This document shows, piece by piece, positions 50,237 to 59,025 of a stretch of 64,000 nt of DNA (positions within the stretch are counted from its first letter, which is position 1; every line of letters starts with the position of its first letter). Position numbers and translations under genes: made by a program. The notes beneath the pieces are model-generated. The model did not search any database, was not told where the DNA came from, and saw only the letters and a list, made by a program, of their open reading frames with translations. Origin of the DNA: Ensifer sp. IC3342 (GTDB lineage Bacteria; Pseudomonadota; Alphaproteobacteria; Rhizobiales; Rhizobiaceae); NCBI RefSeq assembly GCF_020193655.1, contig NZ_JADYVE010000004.1:248001-312000 (forward strand), given 5' to 3'.

Positions 50237-50833
50237 CTAATGCCCGTTCACCAGCTTCAGGATGAGTTGGTGAACATTGCCGCCTTCGCTCATCTCGACC
50301 CGGTCGAAATCCCGGCTGCGCTGCCGCTGGGCGAGTGAAAGCGCGCCGAGGCGCTTGGTCAGTTCGGTCCTGATTTTGCGGCACGTCGGATCATCAGGCA
50401 CCGTCAGACCCACGGACACGCTCTCAATCTGGCGCACCATGTCCTTGATGAAATCGCCATGCACGCGTTCATGCTTGTGCACGCCTGCGATGAACGTTTC
50501 CCAATTCTCCCGTGCACCCGCCGGCAATGCTTTTGCGGGTTTCGGCAGCATGTAGGTGATCGTAAGCTTCGGTCGCGCCGTGGAAAGGACGCAGGCAGCG
50601 CCCTGCGGCTCGTATTTCCGCGTCCAGGTCAGCTTGAAATCCGTGTGCGCGATCGCGCGGACAGGGCCCAGCTTCGGCCCCCGCTCACCAATCGACGCAT
50701 AGAGTTCCGCACCCGTTTCTCCCGAAATGGCGTAGGTTTGCACTTTCTCGACTGCCTGCCATTCGGCGCGCGCAACAGCAGGCAAAGCCACGACGCAAGT
50801 CGCCAACAGACAAGAACGAACGGCTGCCCCCAC
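50237..50833 (-). CDS. DUF922 family secreted putative zinc protease
   Basis: 198 aa. Signal peptide (residues 1-23, ending AVARA) and a DUF922 domain (PF06037). The zinc-type motif is HKHERVHGDF, an HExxH motif, near residue 130, preceded by LTITYMLPKP. The C-terminus carries a polar helix. GTG 50833 is chosen because GGGGAA lies six bases before it and it gives a proper signal peptide. Proteolysis is predicted for the family, not demonstrated. Confidence 0.75.
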   Translation of the reverse strand: MGAAVRSCLLATCVVALPAVARAEWQAVEKVQTYAISGETGAELYASIGERGPKLGPVRAIAHTDFKLTWTRKYEPQGAACVLSTARPKLTITYMLPKPAKALPAGARENWETFIAGVHKHERVHGDFIKDMVRQIESVSVGLTVPDDPTCRKIRTELTKRLGALSLAQRQRSRDFDRVEMSEGGNVHQLILKLVNGH

Positions 50834-50909
50834 GCAATTCCCCTGCAAACCGATACCACACTCTGTACGTTCGTCGCTGCCGGGCGAAACCGGCAACGAC
50901 AAGGTTTGG

Positions 50910-50993
50910 AGCAATTCCGGGAAAGTGCGTAGCGGTTTTCCGTCAGAAATTGCGTAGTTCCGGAGAGTTAGATCATTTCACCGGTTCAATGAA
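50910..50993 (+). repeat. Palindromic repeat, family B copy 2
   Basis: GCAATTCCGGGAAAGTGCGT, inverted CAGAAATTGCGTAG arm, and end ATCATTTCACCGGTTCAATGA. Matches the copy at 25420. Confidence 0.7.
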
Positions 50994-50995
50994 GC

Positions 50996-51535
50996 CTAGT
51001 TGACGGCGTTGAGCGTCATCGACGTGCCGGCAGCGGCGATATTGAGCCCGAGCTGACCGGTTACGCTGATCGCCTGCAGATGGATCGAGCCGGACGTGCC
51101 GCCGACGAGCACATTGGCACCGACGCCGGCGCCGACGGTCGCCTCGGCCGACGCACCCTGGTAGATGCCGCCGAGCGATCCGCGGTGATAGCCGGCGGTG
51201 GGAGCCAGCACCGCCCAGATCAGCCGGCTGCGCGTGGTGAAACCGACATCCACGCCCAGTTTCCTGATCTCGCCCGCATAATGATCCGAAGCCTCGCCGG
51301 CGAGTGTGGACCGGAAGACGCAATCAACTTCCTTGGCCGAACCGAGAACATAGCCGGCACCGCCGCCGACGTTGCAGTCGAGATAGCCGATCTTCACGCC
51401 ACCATACAGATCCGCCTCGGCTGCCGGCGCCGGAGCGGGAGCCGAATAGATTGGGGCGTCGGCGGCGTGGGCGGCCATCGTCCCCGCGAGAACCAGCGCC
51501 GCGACCGACGCCTTTACGGCAAAACTCTTCTTCAT
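50996..51535 (-). CDS. DUF992 domain-containing secreted protein
   Basis: 179 aa. Signal peptide 1-24 (cleaved after AAHA), an Ala/Pro linker (residues 25-41), then DUF992 (PF06186): VKIGYLDCNVGGGAGYVLGS, DCVFRS, HYAGEIRKLGVDVGF and a Gly-rich C-terminus. The family is alphaproteobacterial, periplasmic or outer-membrane associated, with unknown function. AAAGGAGA before ATG 51535. Confidence 0.86.
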   Translation of the reverse strand: MKKSFAVKASVAALVLAGTMAAHAADAPIYSAPAPAPAAEADLYGGVKIGYLDCNVGGGAGYVLGSAKEVDCVFRSTLAGEASDHYAGEIRKLGVDVGFTTRSRLIWAVLAPTAGYHRGSLGGIYQGASAEATVGAGVGANVLVGGTSGSIHLQAISVTGQLGLNIAAAGTSMTLNAVN

Positions 51536-51761
51536 TCGCAGTCTCCTTTTCGGACGGCAACGGTGGCTCTGGCTCGACCGGCCGGCAACAGCTATGGGAA
51601 AGGTAGGCAGGCGGTAGGGGCTGGATGCTTAGACGGCGATTGGGCATTTCCAAGGCAACGCCGGGCAGTGAGGCCCCTTCCGCTCCAGTCCTGTGGTTTT
51701 CCACAACGCAACTGCCGGCATTTGGCTGCGGCCCTGTCCCGCAGCCCGCCGGGAAGCCACG

Positions 51762-52307
51762 CTAGCCGGTCACCAGGATCGCGACATAGGCAAGCACCGT
51801 AATAATCAATCCCCGGAAAGCAAAATTGACGAAGCGGTATTTGCTGCACGCGATCGCCGCGAGGGCGTCAGCATTGTCGATGTATTGCTGAAACAGATAG
51901 GCCGTTTCGCCGCCTGTCGCCGCTTTGCGAAACGAATCGCGATGCGACAACCAGCCGCCCCAGAAGAGTGTCGTCGACGTCGTACTCTTTCGTGGCAGAA
52001 CGACGAGGATCGCCGAAATGATCGAAAAGATTGAAGCAAGCGCCAGCAATGCCGATAAAATCATCGCCAATGGGTCATCGCCCAGATAGCGTTGCCAGGT
52101 AAATACGTTTCGTCCCTCAGCTGAACTGATCAGAAAAGCAAACATGAAGGTGAAGATATAAGCCGCCTTCTGGTCGGACATTTTTATTTGGTCGTAAAAG
52201 ACGTCGTTGATCTTCCGGATGTGATCGTAATAGGCGCTTGGTCCGAGCTCCAGCGGCAATACTTCATCCGAATGGTCTATGCTGTATACGTTTTCGCTAA
52301 TCCCCAT
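51762..52307 (-). CDS. DUF5706/PycTM-like (Pycsar effector-type) membrane protein
   Basis: 181 aa. A soluble N-terminal helix, then two close transmembrane helices (about residues 48-66 and 82-104: KAAYIFTFMFAFLISSAEG and AMILSALLALASIFSIISAI), a VLPRKST break, a soluble segment with FQQYIDNADALAAIACSKYR, and a last helix at the C-terminus. This is the layout of DUF5706, the membrane effector of Pycsar cyclic-nucleotide defence. The neighbouring gene set contains a class III nucleotide cyclase 4 kb away. Assignment rests on topology and motif style. Confidence 0.55.
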   Translation of the reverse strand: MGISENVYSIDHSDEVLPLELGPSAYYDHIRKINDVFYDQIKMSDQKAAYIFTFMFAFLISSAEGRNVFTWQRYLGDDPLAMILSALLALASIFSIISAILVVLPRKSTTSTTLFWGGWLSHRDSFRKAATGGETAYLFQQYIDNADALAAIACSKYRFVNFAFRGLIITVLAYVAILVTG

Positions 52308-52440
52308 TTAAACCAGTCCCCTCGTACTGTTTCCCTCTTAATACACCGTCGCGATAAAAAAAGCCGTGGCACCAGAGGGAACTTGACTTTTTTCTCCTAT
52401 AAATCCACTGGATTCGCAAGAACGAGGGTGGGACTCGGCA

Positions 52441-55400
52441 ATGAGGGAACGGTTATCGGGGGTCATGCTTGCCGCCACGGTGCTGCTTGCGCCGTGGACG
52501 ACGTTTGCCGAACCGATTCCGCGCCAGGCGCCCGCAGCCGGCTCCGTCATTGCCCGCAAATCCGGCGAGGAGGTGCGCTTCGTCGACGTCTCCAACTGGC
52601 GAGTCGTTGATCTCGCGCAGGACCTGCTCCCCGGTGACGTCTTGCGCACCAACTCGGTGGGCGCGCTCGCCGTCCTTTTTAAAGACCACACTCAGATCCG
52701 GCTCGGACGCAACACCGCCTTGCGCGTCAAACAGATCGGCGCGGGCGACTCCAACCTGGAATTGCAGTCGGGCACGATCTGGGCTCGCGCCGAGCGTGGC
52801 GGCGAAGGCCTGAAGATCGACACGCCGGCCGCAACCGCGGCCATCCGCGGCACGGACTGGACGCTGACGGTCGGCGCCGACGGCAAGACCTCGCTTGTCG
52901 TTCTCGAAGGCGTCGTCGAGCTCAGCAACGCCTACGGCAGCGTGACGGTGAAGCAGGGCGAAGGCGCGGTGGCCTCGATCGGCAGCGCGCCGACCAAGAT
53001 CGTGATCGTCACGCCAAAGGACCGCGAGCAGATGCTCTTCCATCTGTCGCTGCGCGATGCCTTCGTCTGGATGCCGTCGACGCCGCTCAAGGTCGCCGAG
53101 ATGCGGCGCGAACGCGCGCGCATCGAGTCGCTGCCCGAGGAGACTCGATCGGCGGAAGACTGGCTGACGCTCGCGGAGATCTACCTTCCGCTCGATGGGC
53201 GGGAGAAGGCTCGGGCGGCCCTTTCGCAGGCGCGGCGTCGCGGTCTCTCGTCCTCTCAATCGGCACGCGCGGATCTCATTGAGGCTCTTATTGCTGGTTC
53301 AGAAGACCGCTACGAAGAAGCCGCGAAGCTCTTCGCACGGGCGGCGCCCGGGCTAGATGCCAAACGACGCTCCGTCGCCTCCTATGGTGGCTATTTTGCC
53401 CGCGCTCTCGCACGTCCCGAGCGCGTCGAAGAGCCGCCGCGTCAAGCCACTGGTTCATATGGCATGTTGGCCGAAGCGTGGACCGCGGGGTTCCGCACCG
53501 ACATCCGCGCCGCACTCGAGACGATCCAGAAGGCGGAAAGGCGGTATCCCGACGATCCCATGCTGCCGGCTGCCCGCGCTTTGTTCGCAACGCTGCTTTA
53601 CGATCGCGATGAAATGCGAAGCGGCATCGAGAGGGCACTGTCGATCGATCCGGAAGATCCGACCGCGCTTGAAGCGCGCTCCAATTACCGCTTCTATGTC
53701 GAAAATGATCGCGAAGGCGCACTGGCCGACCTCGAGCGCGCCCTGGAGATAGCACCTGGCTATGCTCGTATCTGGAATTCGCTCGCCCTGATTCAGGGGG
53801 TCCGCGGCGACAATCGTGCTGCAGAGAATGCCTTCAAAAAGGCGATCGCCCTCGACCCAGGTGACCCGCTCTATCATGCGAACCTCGCGCTCCAGTATCT
53901 GGACGAATACCGGATGGAGGAAGCCAAGCGCGAGATCGACACCGCCCTCGCCATTGATCCGTCCTTCGATTTGGTGCTCGTCGCGCGCGGCCGCTACCAT
54001 CTGCAGAACGGCGACGCGGACAAGGCGATCGAAGACCTGCTCGCCGGCTCCACCGCCAATCCTTCCTATTCCAATGCCCAACTCCTGCTCGCCGCTGCAC
54101 ATTCTGAGAAAGGCGACCGCATCCCCGCCGCTCAGGCGCTTGACAACGCCGACAGGCTCGATCCGAACGACCCGGTCGTGGCAATCGCACGAACCGCCAT
54201 CGCCATCGACGCCTATGACGCCGACGACGCCATCCGCTACGCCCAGGAGGCAATGCGCCGAACCCGCGCGCTCGGCGGCGACACGGCAGCGCTTGGCGCC
54301 AACCAGGAGGAGGGGTCGACGCTCAACGATGCCTTCCGCCTGCAGGGGCTCGATGCCTGGGGCCAATATTACGGCGACGCCGTCTTCGATCCCTTCAACG
54401 GTGCGAGCTATGTCGACCAGGCGATCCGTGGCAGCGTCAATCCGTTCTTCAACACGTTCGATTTCGCCGCGAATGCCATCACGAACTCGGTCAACCCCAC
54501 CAGTTTCTCGGCTCTGATCCAAGGGCTGCTGATCGAGCCGCACATGCTCGCCAGCCGCGAACGGACGGTCAATTTGCTGCATTCGCCGTTCTTTGAAGTG
54601 GAGCTTGGCGGCGGGTTCACCGCAAATGGGGAGCAGGTCGGCTGGATTGGCGAGGCGGCGGTTAGAGGTTTTACCGTCTCACCCTTCCCGGTGAGTGTAT
54701 TCGGTACTTTCCAATGGGAGGAGCCGCGAGATGCAGTCGACCTCGGCAATGGGTTCGCCATAGACCGTGAAACGCGCCTGATCGGAGGTAACGGCTACCT
54801 GACCGCAACGCCGTCGCCAGACGATAGGATCGTCGCGTTCTTGAATATGGCCGACATCGACGACAGCCGGAATATTTTCGATATTCCGGATCCGACGCTA
54901 TTACCCCCTCTTACCCTTGCCCGCGACGATTTCGAAAGCGACGAAGCCTCCAGCCTCATCTCCGGCGTCGCTTGGAGCCACACCTTCGGATACCAAAATG
55001 TCGGCAACGCCGCCTTCTTCTTTAGCGATAGGCAGGTCGTTGAAACCTCTCGGAAGGTTCTCTCAGACATCCCGTCCCCGGATCTGGTGCACTTCAGGAG
55101 TGAACAGGACGAAACGAGCTATATTGGTGCGTTGAACCATCTTTACGGAGAGGGTGACCTAACCTGGCGCTATGGCATTGAGGCCGGCGCCATAAGGTCG
55201 AAGGCGAAGACGGAATATTACGATCTCATCGTTCCGACGCCATTCGACACTGCCAGTTCATCCGCCACAGCAGGCGTCATGAAGGCATACATCGACGCCC
55301 TTTACGAGATAACACCAGACCTCAAAGTCGAGGGTGCGCTATTTGGCCGCTTTATCGAAGACGTCAACGACAACCACATCCGCCTCGAACCGAAACTCGG

Positions 55401-56091
55401 TATTGCCTGGGCGCCAGTCGAGGGTCACTGGCTGAGGGCAGCCGTCCAGCGAGAGGGTTATAACTTCGGCGCGGCTACCCTCGCGCCGGTGGGTATCGTC
55501 GGCCTGCAGCCGAACCAGTTCTTCATCGGCACGGAGGGTTATGCTGATACCCTTGCCCTCCGATGGGACGCCGAATGGAACGACTGGCTCTTTACCGCGG
55601 TCGATTATCAGCATCAGGAAATCCGCGATGGCTCAATTCCGATCCCGCTCACCGTTCTTTTCGAGCCAAACGACTTCGAGTTCGACAAGGCCAGAGTCGA
55701 TCGTGTGGCTTTGACCGCCAATCTTGCGCTCGGCCACGGCCTCGGGCTCTCTGCGATCGTCGCCCGGACGGAGAGCGAGGACCTCTCGACGGGCAGGAGC
55801 GGCGATCTCCCGTTCCTGCCGGAAAACTCGGGCCAGATCGCCTTGACCTGGGTGAACACCGCGAACATCAAGACGGTGGTGGCGGCAAACTATGTAGGCG
55901 AACGCGTCGACGGCGTGACGACCCTCGACGATTTCTGGACCCTCGACGCCTCGCTCCAATGGGAGCCCTTCGACAAGCGCATCGAGGTGGAACTCGCCGG
56001 CTTCAACCTTCTTGACGAGGAGTTCGACGTGCGGAGCGGCCTCCCGGGCTGGGGCCCCACGGTCACGGGCACCGTCAAAGTGCGGTTCTGA
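52441..56091 (+). CDS. FecR-TPR-outer membrane barrel fusion protein
   Basis: 1216 aa. Signal peptide 1-23; FecR-like domain about 50-170 (LRTNSVGALAVLFKDHTQIR, IDTPAATAAIRGTDWTL); TPR array about 230-620 (LALQYLDEYRMEEAKREIDT, YARIWNSLALIQG repeats); then a beta-barrel-like half with alternating strands ending in VTGTVKVRF, the C-terminal Phe of outer-membrane proteins, with late TonB-receptor-like strands. Stop TGA overlaps the cyclase ATG (56091), so both are translated together. Known relatives pair FecR and CHASE2 cyclase genes in rhizobia; role is unknown, perhaps a sensor. Confidence 0.83.
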   Translation: MRERLSGVMLAATVLLAPWTTFAEPIPRQAPAAGSVIARKSGEEVRFVDVSNWRVVDLAQDLLPGDVLRTNSVGALAVLFKDHTQIRLGRNTALRVKQIGAGDSNLELQSGTIWARAERGGEGLKIDTPAATAAIRGTDWTLTVGADGKTSLVVLEGVVELSNAYGSVTVKQGEGAVASIGSAPTKIVIVTPKDREQMLFHLSLRDAFVWMPSTPLKVAEMRRERARIESLPEETRSAEDWLTLAEIYLPLDGREKARAALSQARRRGLSSSQSARADLIEALIAGSEDRYEEAAKLFARAAPGLDAKRRSVASYGGYFARALARPERVEEPPRQATGSYGMLAEAWTAGFRTDIRAALETIQKAERRYPDDPMLPAARALFATLLYDRDEMRSGIERALSIDPEDPTALEARSNYRFYVENDREGALADLERALEIAPGYARIWNSLALIQGVRGDNRAAENAFKKAIALDPGDPLYHANLALQYLDEYRMEEAKREIDTALAIDPSFDLVLVARGRYHLQNGDADKAIEDLLAGSTANPSYSNAQLLLAAAHSEKGDRIPAAQALDNADRLDPNDPVVAIARTAIAIDAYDADDAIRYAQEAMRRTRALGGDTAALGANQEEGSTLNDAFRLQGLDAWGQYYGDAVFDPFNGASYVDQAIRGSVNPFFNTFDFAANAITNSVNPTSFSALIQGLLIEPHMLASRERTVNLLHSPFFEVELGGGFTANGEQVGWIGEAAVRGFTVSPFPVSVFGTFQWEEPRDAVDLGNGFAIDRETRLIGGNGYLTATPSPDDRIVAFLNMADIDDSRNIFDIPDPTLLPPLTLARDDFESDEASSLISGVAWSHTFGYQNVGNAAFFFSDRQVVETSRKVLSDIPSPDLVHFRSEQDETSYIGALNHLYGEGDLTWRYGIEAGAIRSKAKTEYYDLIVPTPFDTASSSATAGVMKAYIDALYEITPDLKVEGALFGRFIEDVNDNHIRLEPKLGIAWAPVEGHWLRAAVQREGYNFGAATLAPVGIVGLQPNQFFIGTEGYADTLALRWDAEWNDWLFTAVDYQHQEIRDGSIPIPLTVLFEPNDFEFDKARVDRVALTANLALGHGLGLSAIVARTESEDLSTGRSGDLPFLPENSGQIALTWVNTANIKTVVAANYVGERVDGVTTLDDFWTLDASLQWEPFDKRIEVELAGFNLLDEEFDVRSGLPGWGPTVTGTVKVRF

Positions 56092-58079
56092 TGAACGCTT
56101 CTGGTCCAGCATTCGCCCGTCAACGAGCTTCCGCGGCGGTCGATCGGATTCGCCGCTCCACGCGGCGGATGAAGCTTGCCGTCTTGACCGCCTTCGCCGC
56201 CGCCCTCGTCTCGCTTGTCTCACAGACGGGCAGCTGGTCGCTCGTCGATTTGCGCGCCTATGACTATCTCTCGATCATCGGCCGCCCTCCGCTCCCGGAA
56301 AACGGGCCTATCGTCGTCGCGATCGACGAGCCGTCAATGGCAGAAATCGGCAGCCAATGGCCCTGGCCGCGTGCTCTGCACGCGCGCCTGATCGAGTCGC
56401 TGAGGCGCGCCGGCGCACGAGCAATTGCCCTCGACGTCATTTTTGCCGAGCCGGCCGCAGCCGTGGAAAACGATACGGCACTGGCCACGGTCCTCGGGCC
56501 GGACGTCGTGCTTGCCGGCGATCAGTCGGTGATCGAAACGCCACAGGCCGACCAGTTCGTCCGCACCGAACCCCTGCCGCTTTTCACCAGCACGGGAGCG
56601 AAAGTGGGCATCGCCTCGGTCAATCTCAGCGGCGATGGTACGCTCAGGCAGGTTCCGTCCTACGCCGACGGCTTTGCGCTGACGCTCGCGACTGTCGCTG
56701 GAGCAGACCCAGCACCACCGCCGACGCGAGCCCTGATCCAGACATTCGGCCCGGCGCGCACCTATCCGACCGTTTCCTATTACCAGGCGCTCGATCCGGA
56801 AAATTTCCTGCCGGCGGGCATCTTTCGTGATCGCGTCGTCGTCGTAGGTCTGAGCCTGCAGAATGCACCGTCGCTCGCGGCCGGAGGGGTCGATGCCTTT
56901 GCCATCTCCGACACGGTCTTTTCGCGCAACCTCGTCGCGGGCGCAGAAATCCAGGCGACGATCTACGACAATCTCGTGCACCGGCTGTTCATCAAGCGGG
57001 CGGGGACGACGATCGCTATACCGGCGATCATCCTGGCCGCCTTCGCTGCGGCTCTGGCCGTCTCCAGGTCGACGAGCTGGAGGACACTCGGCTACGGCGC
57101 CGCTGCCCTCACCCTCATCTTCCTGGCAAGCTATGTCTTGATGCGTCTCGGCCATGTCTTCGTGTCGCCGGTCGGTCCGGGACTGGCTTTCTTCGGCGTT
57201 GCGGTCGGACAGGCGGGTCTCGACTACGCCGAGGAGCGCAGACAGCGACGCGAGATCACGCGCGCCTTTTCACAATATCTCTCGCCGGCACTCGTCGAAC
57301 GGCTGGCCCAGGATCCTTCCCAGCTGAAGCTCGGCGGCGAGAGGCGAACGCTCACCATCCTCTTCTGTGACGTTCGCGGTTTTACGACCATTTCGGAGGA
57401 CATGAAGGACGATCCGGAGGGGCTGACCACCCTTATCAACAGGCTGCTCACGCCGCTTTCGGAGGCCGTGCTCAACCGAGGCGGCACCATCGACAAGTAT
57501 ATCGGCGACTGCCTGATGGCCTTCTGGAACGCACCGCTCGACGATTCGGACCACGCCATCCACGCCGTTGAGGCGGCGCGCGACATGCTCACCGCCCTTG
57601 CAAACCTCAACGCACAACTGGAAGCCGAAGCAAGAGCCGCGGGGCGGCCGCCGAAGTCGTTGCGCATCGGCATCGGCATCAACACCGGCGAATGCATCGT
57701 CGGCAACATGGGCTCGGCCCGTCGCTTCGACTATTCAGCACTTGGCGACGCGGTCAATCTCGCCTCGCGCCTCGAGGGAGCGTCGAAGGACTATGGCATC
57801 TCGCTGCTGCTTGGAGAGCGGACGGCGAAGCTTGCGGCGGCGAGATTCCCGACAGCCGAGATCGACCGGATCACCGTGAAGGGCCGAAGCCAGGTCTCGC
57901 CGGTGTTCACCGTCGCTGAAGGTGCCAGCGAGGCCGCGCTGGAACACCATCGCCGCTTCATCGAAGCGAAATATCGCGGCGCGATTACCGCTGAAGACCC
58001 ATTGTTCGATCAGCTCAAGACAGAACTGCCGTCACTGGAACGCTACTATGAAGGTGAGCGGGAACGGCTTTTGGATTAA
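56091..58079 (+). CDS. CHASE2 domain class III adenylate cyclase
   Basis: 662 aa. Periplasmic CHASE2 sensor (about 45-300), then three transmembrane helices (about 305-385) and a cytoplasmic class III catalytic domain (about 425-600). Metal Asp residues are in TILFCDVRGF and KYIGDCLM; the Lys of DKYIGD and Asp of RFDYSALGDAVN are the ATP-selecting pair, so cAMP is the expected product. NTGECIVGNMG completes the set. Starts by TGATG overlap with the FecR-TPR gene. Alphaproteobacteria such as S. meliloti have many cyclases of this type. Confidence 0.93.
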   Translation: MNASGPAFARQRASAAVDRIRRSTRRMKLAVLTAFAAALVSLVSQTGSWSLVDLRAYDYLSIIGRPPLPENGPIVVAIDEPSMAEIGSQWPWPRALHARLIESLRRAGARAIALDVIFAEPAAAVENDTALATVLGPDVVLAGDQSVIETPQADQFVRTEPLPLFTSTGAKVGIASVNLSGDGTLRQVPSYADGFALTLATVAGADPAPPPTRALIQTFGPARTYPTVSYYQALDPENFLPAGIFRDRVVVVGLSLQNAPSLAAGGVDAFAISDTVFSRNLVAGAEIQATIYDNLVHRLFIKRAGTTIAIPAIILAAFAAALAVSRSTSWRTLGYGAAALTLIFLASYVLMRLGHVFVSPVGPGLAFFGVAVGQAGLDYAEERRQRREITRAFSQYLSPALVERLAQDPSQLKLGGERRTLTILFCDVRGFTTISEDMKDDPEGLTTLINRLLTPLSEAVLNRGGTIDKYIGDCLMAFWNAPLDDSDHAIHAVEAARDMLTALANLNAQLEAEARAAGRPPKSLRIGIGINTGECIVGNMGSARRFDYSALGDAVNLASRLEGASKDYGISLLLGERTAKLAAARFPTAEIDRITVKGRSQVSPVFTVAEGASEAALEHHRRFIEAKYRGAITAEDPLFDQLKTELPSLERYYEGERERLLD

Positions 58080-58094
58080 GGCAATCCGTTGTCG

Positions 58095-58130
58095 CGACAG
58101 CGCCGCGTGTCCGATCGGACGCGCAAAGGG
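58095..58130 (-). repeat. Partial RIME-like repeat, copy 6
   Basis: Only the right hairpin remains: ACAGCGCCGCGTGTCCGATC then GGACGCGCAAAGG. It sits between the cyclase stop and the aldehyde dehydrogenase remnant. Confidence 0.6.
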
Positions 58131-58153
58131 ATCCGCGCACAAAAGCCAGGATA

Positions 58154-58891
58154 AAGGACGTTGGCAACGGCAGCGAAAAAGACGTCGCGCTCGCCTGCGA
58201 CGCGGCTTCTCAGGCGCTGCCTGCATGGAGCGACGATGCGGACCTAGAGGCCGCGGCGAAAGGCGCGACGCGCGCATTCACCTGGAATAGCGGATAGTCG
58301 TGCGCCGCGGGAACGCGATTGTTGGTGCAGGAAAGCATTCATGATGCGTTCGTCGAAAAACTCGTCGCCAACGTCGCCGAGCTTCGTCTTGGTCCGCAGT
58401 TCGACGCGTCCAATGGCCCGATCACCACGGAAGCGCAATTCGAGAAGATCAAGAGCTTCTTCGCCATAGCCGAGCGTGATGGCCTGACGCCTGCGATCGG
58501 TGGCAAGGTCGCCACCGGATCCGAACTCGGAAACGGAAACTACATCGAGCCGACGGTCCACACCGGGGTGCGAAATGACATGGAGATTGCCCGCGAGGAG
58601 ATTTTCGGTCCGATCCTGTGCATCATTCCTTTCAAGGACGAGGCGGACGCTGTGCGCATCGCCAATGATTCCGATCTCGGCCTGGCCGCCGGTATCTGGT
58701 CCCAGAACATCGGACGGGTTCACCGCGTTGCCGCTCGCCTCGAGGCCGGGCGGATCGTCGTCAACGAATACAGCGGCGGCTTCGTGCAGACCCCTTGCGG
58801 CGGATTCAAATATAGCGGCTATCGACGCGAGCAAGGAATCGACGCGCTTTCACACTATACTCAGCTCAAATCCGTGATCATTCGCCTTTGA
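58154..58891 (+). pseudogene. Aldehyde dehydrogenase remnant (internal deletion plus amber codon)
   Basis: One frame reads ...VGNGSEKDVALACDAASQ then ALPAWSDDA, an N-terminal ALDH segment, and goes straight into DLEAAAKGATRAFTWNSG-stop-SCAAGTRLLVQESIHDAF, which lies about 200 residues later in intact enzymes. The TAG at 58295-58297 replaces the Gln of the NxGQxC catalytic loop. After it, 190 residues continue intact to ...LSHYTQLKSVIIRL, containing REEIFGPILCIIPF. Thus the NAD-binding core is lost, and the catalytic Cys follows a stop. A decayed gene; downstream translation from TTG 58319 cannot give an active enzyme. Confidence 0.85.
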
Positions 58892-58911
58892 AGGCTGCTC
58901 GGTGCTTCCTT

Positions 58912-58995
58912 AGATCGTAACCGTTTTAAGGGAGCATGCAGCAGTTGAGGTTGCCACAGTGTCCTGCGGGTCTGACAAGATCGCGCAGCTGTAGG
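58912..58995 (+). repeat. RIME-like repeat, copy 7
   Basis: CCTTAGATCGTAACCGTTTTAAGG left palindrome (degenerate), then gcagttgaggttgccacagtg and a right hairpin ending CGCGCAGCTGTAGG. Follows the ALDH remnant. Confidence 0.65.
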
Positions 58996-59025
58996 GGCGG
59001 CGACAGCCCGGAGAGAGGATGAGCA

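Noticed and set aside
51762..58079. A complete Pycsar defence system
   Set aside because: The cyclase keeps the Lys/Asp pair of adenylate cyclases and has a CHASE2 sensor, unlike the short soluble pyrimidine cyclases of Pycsar; kept only as a looser hypothesis.
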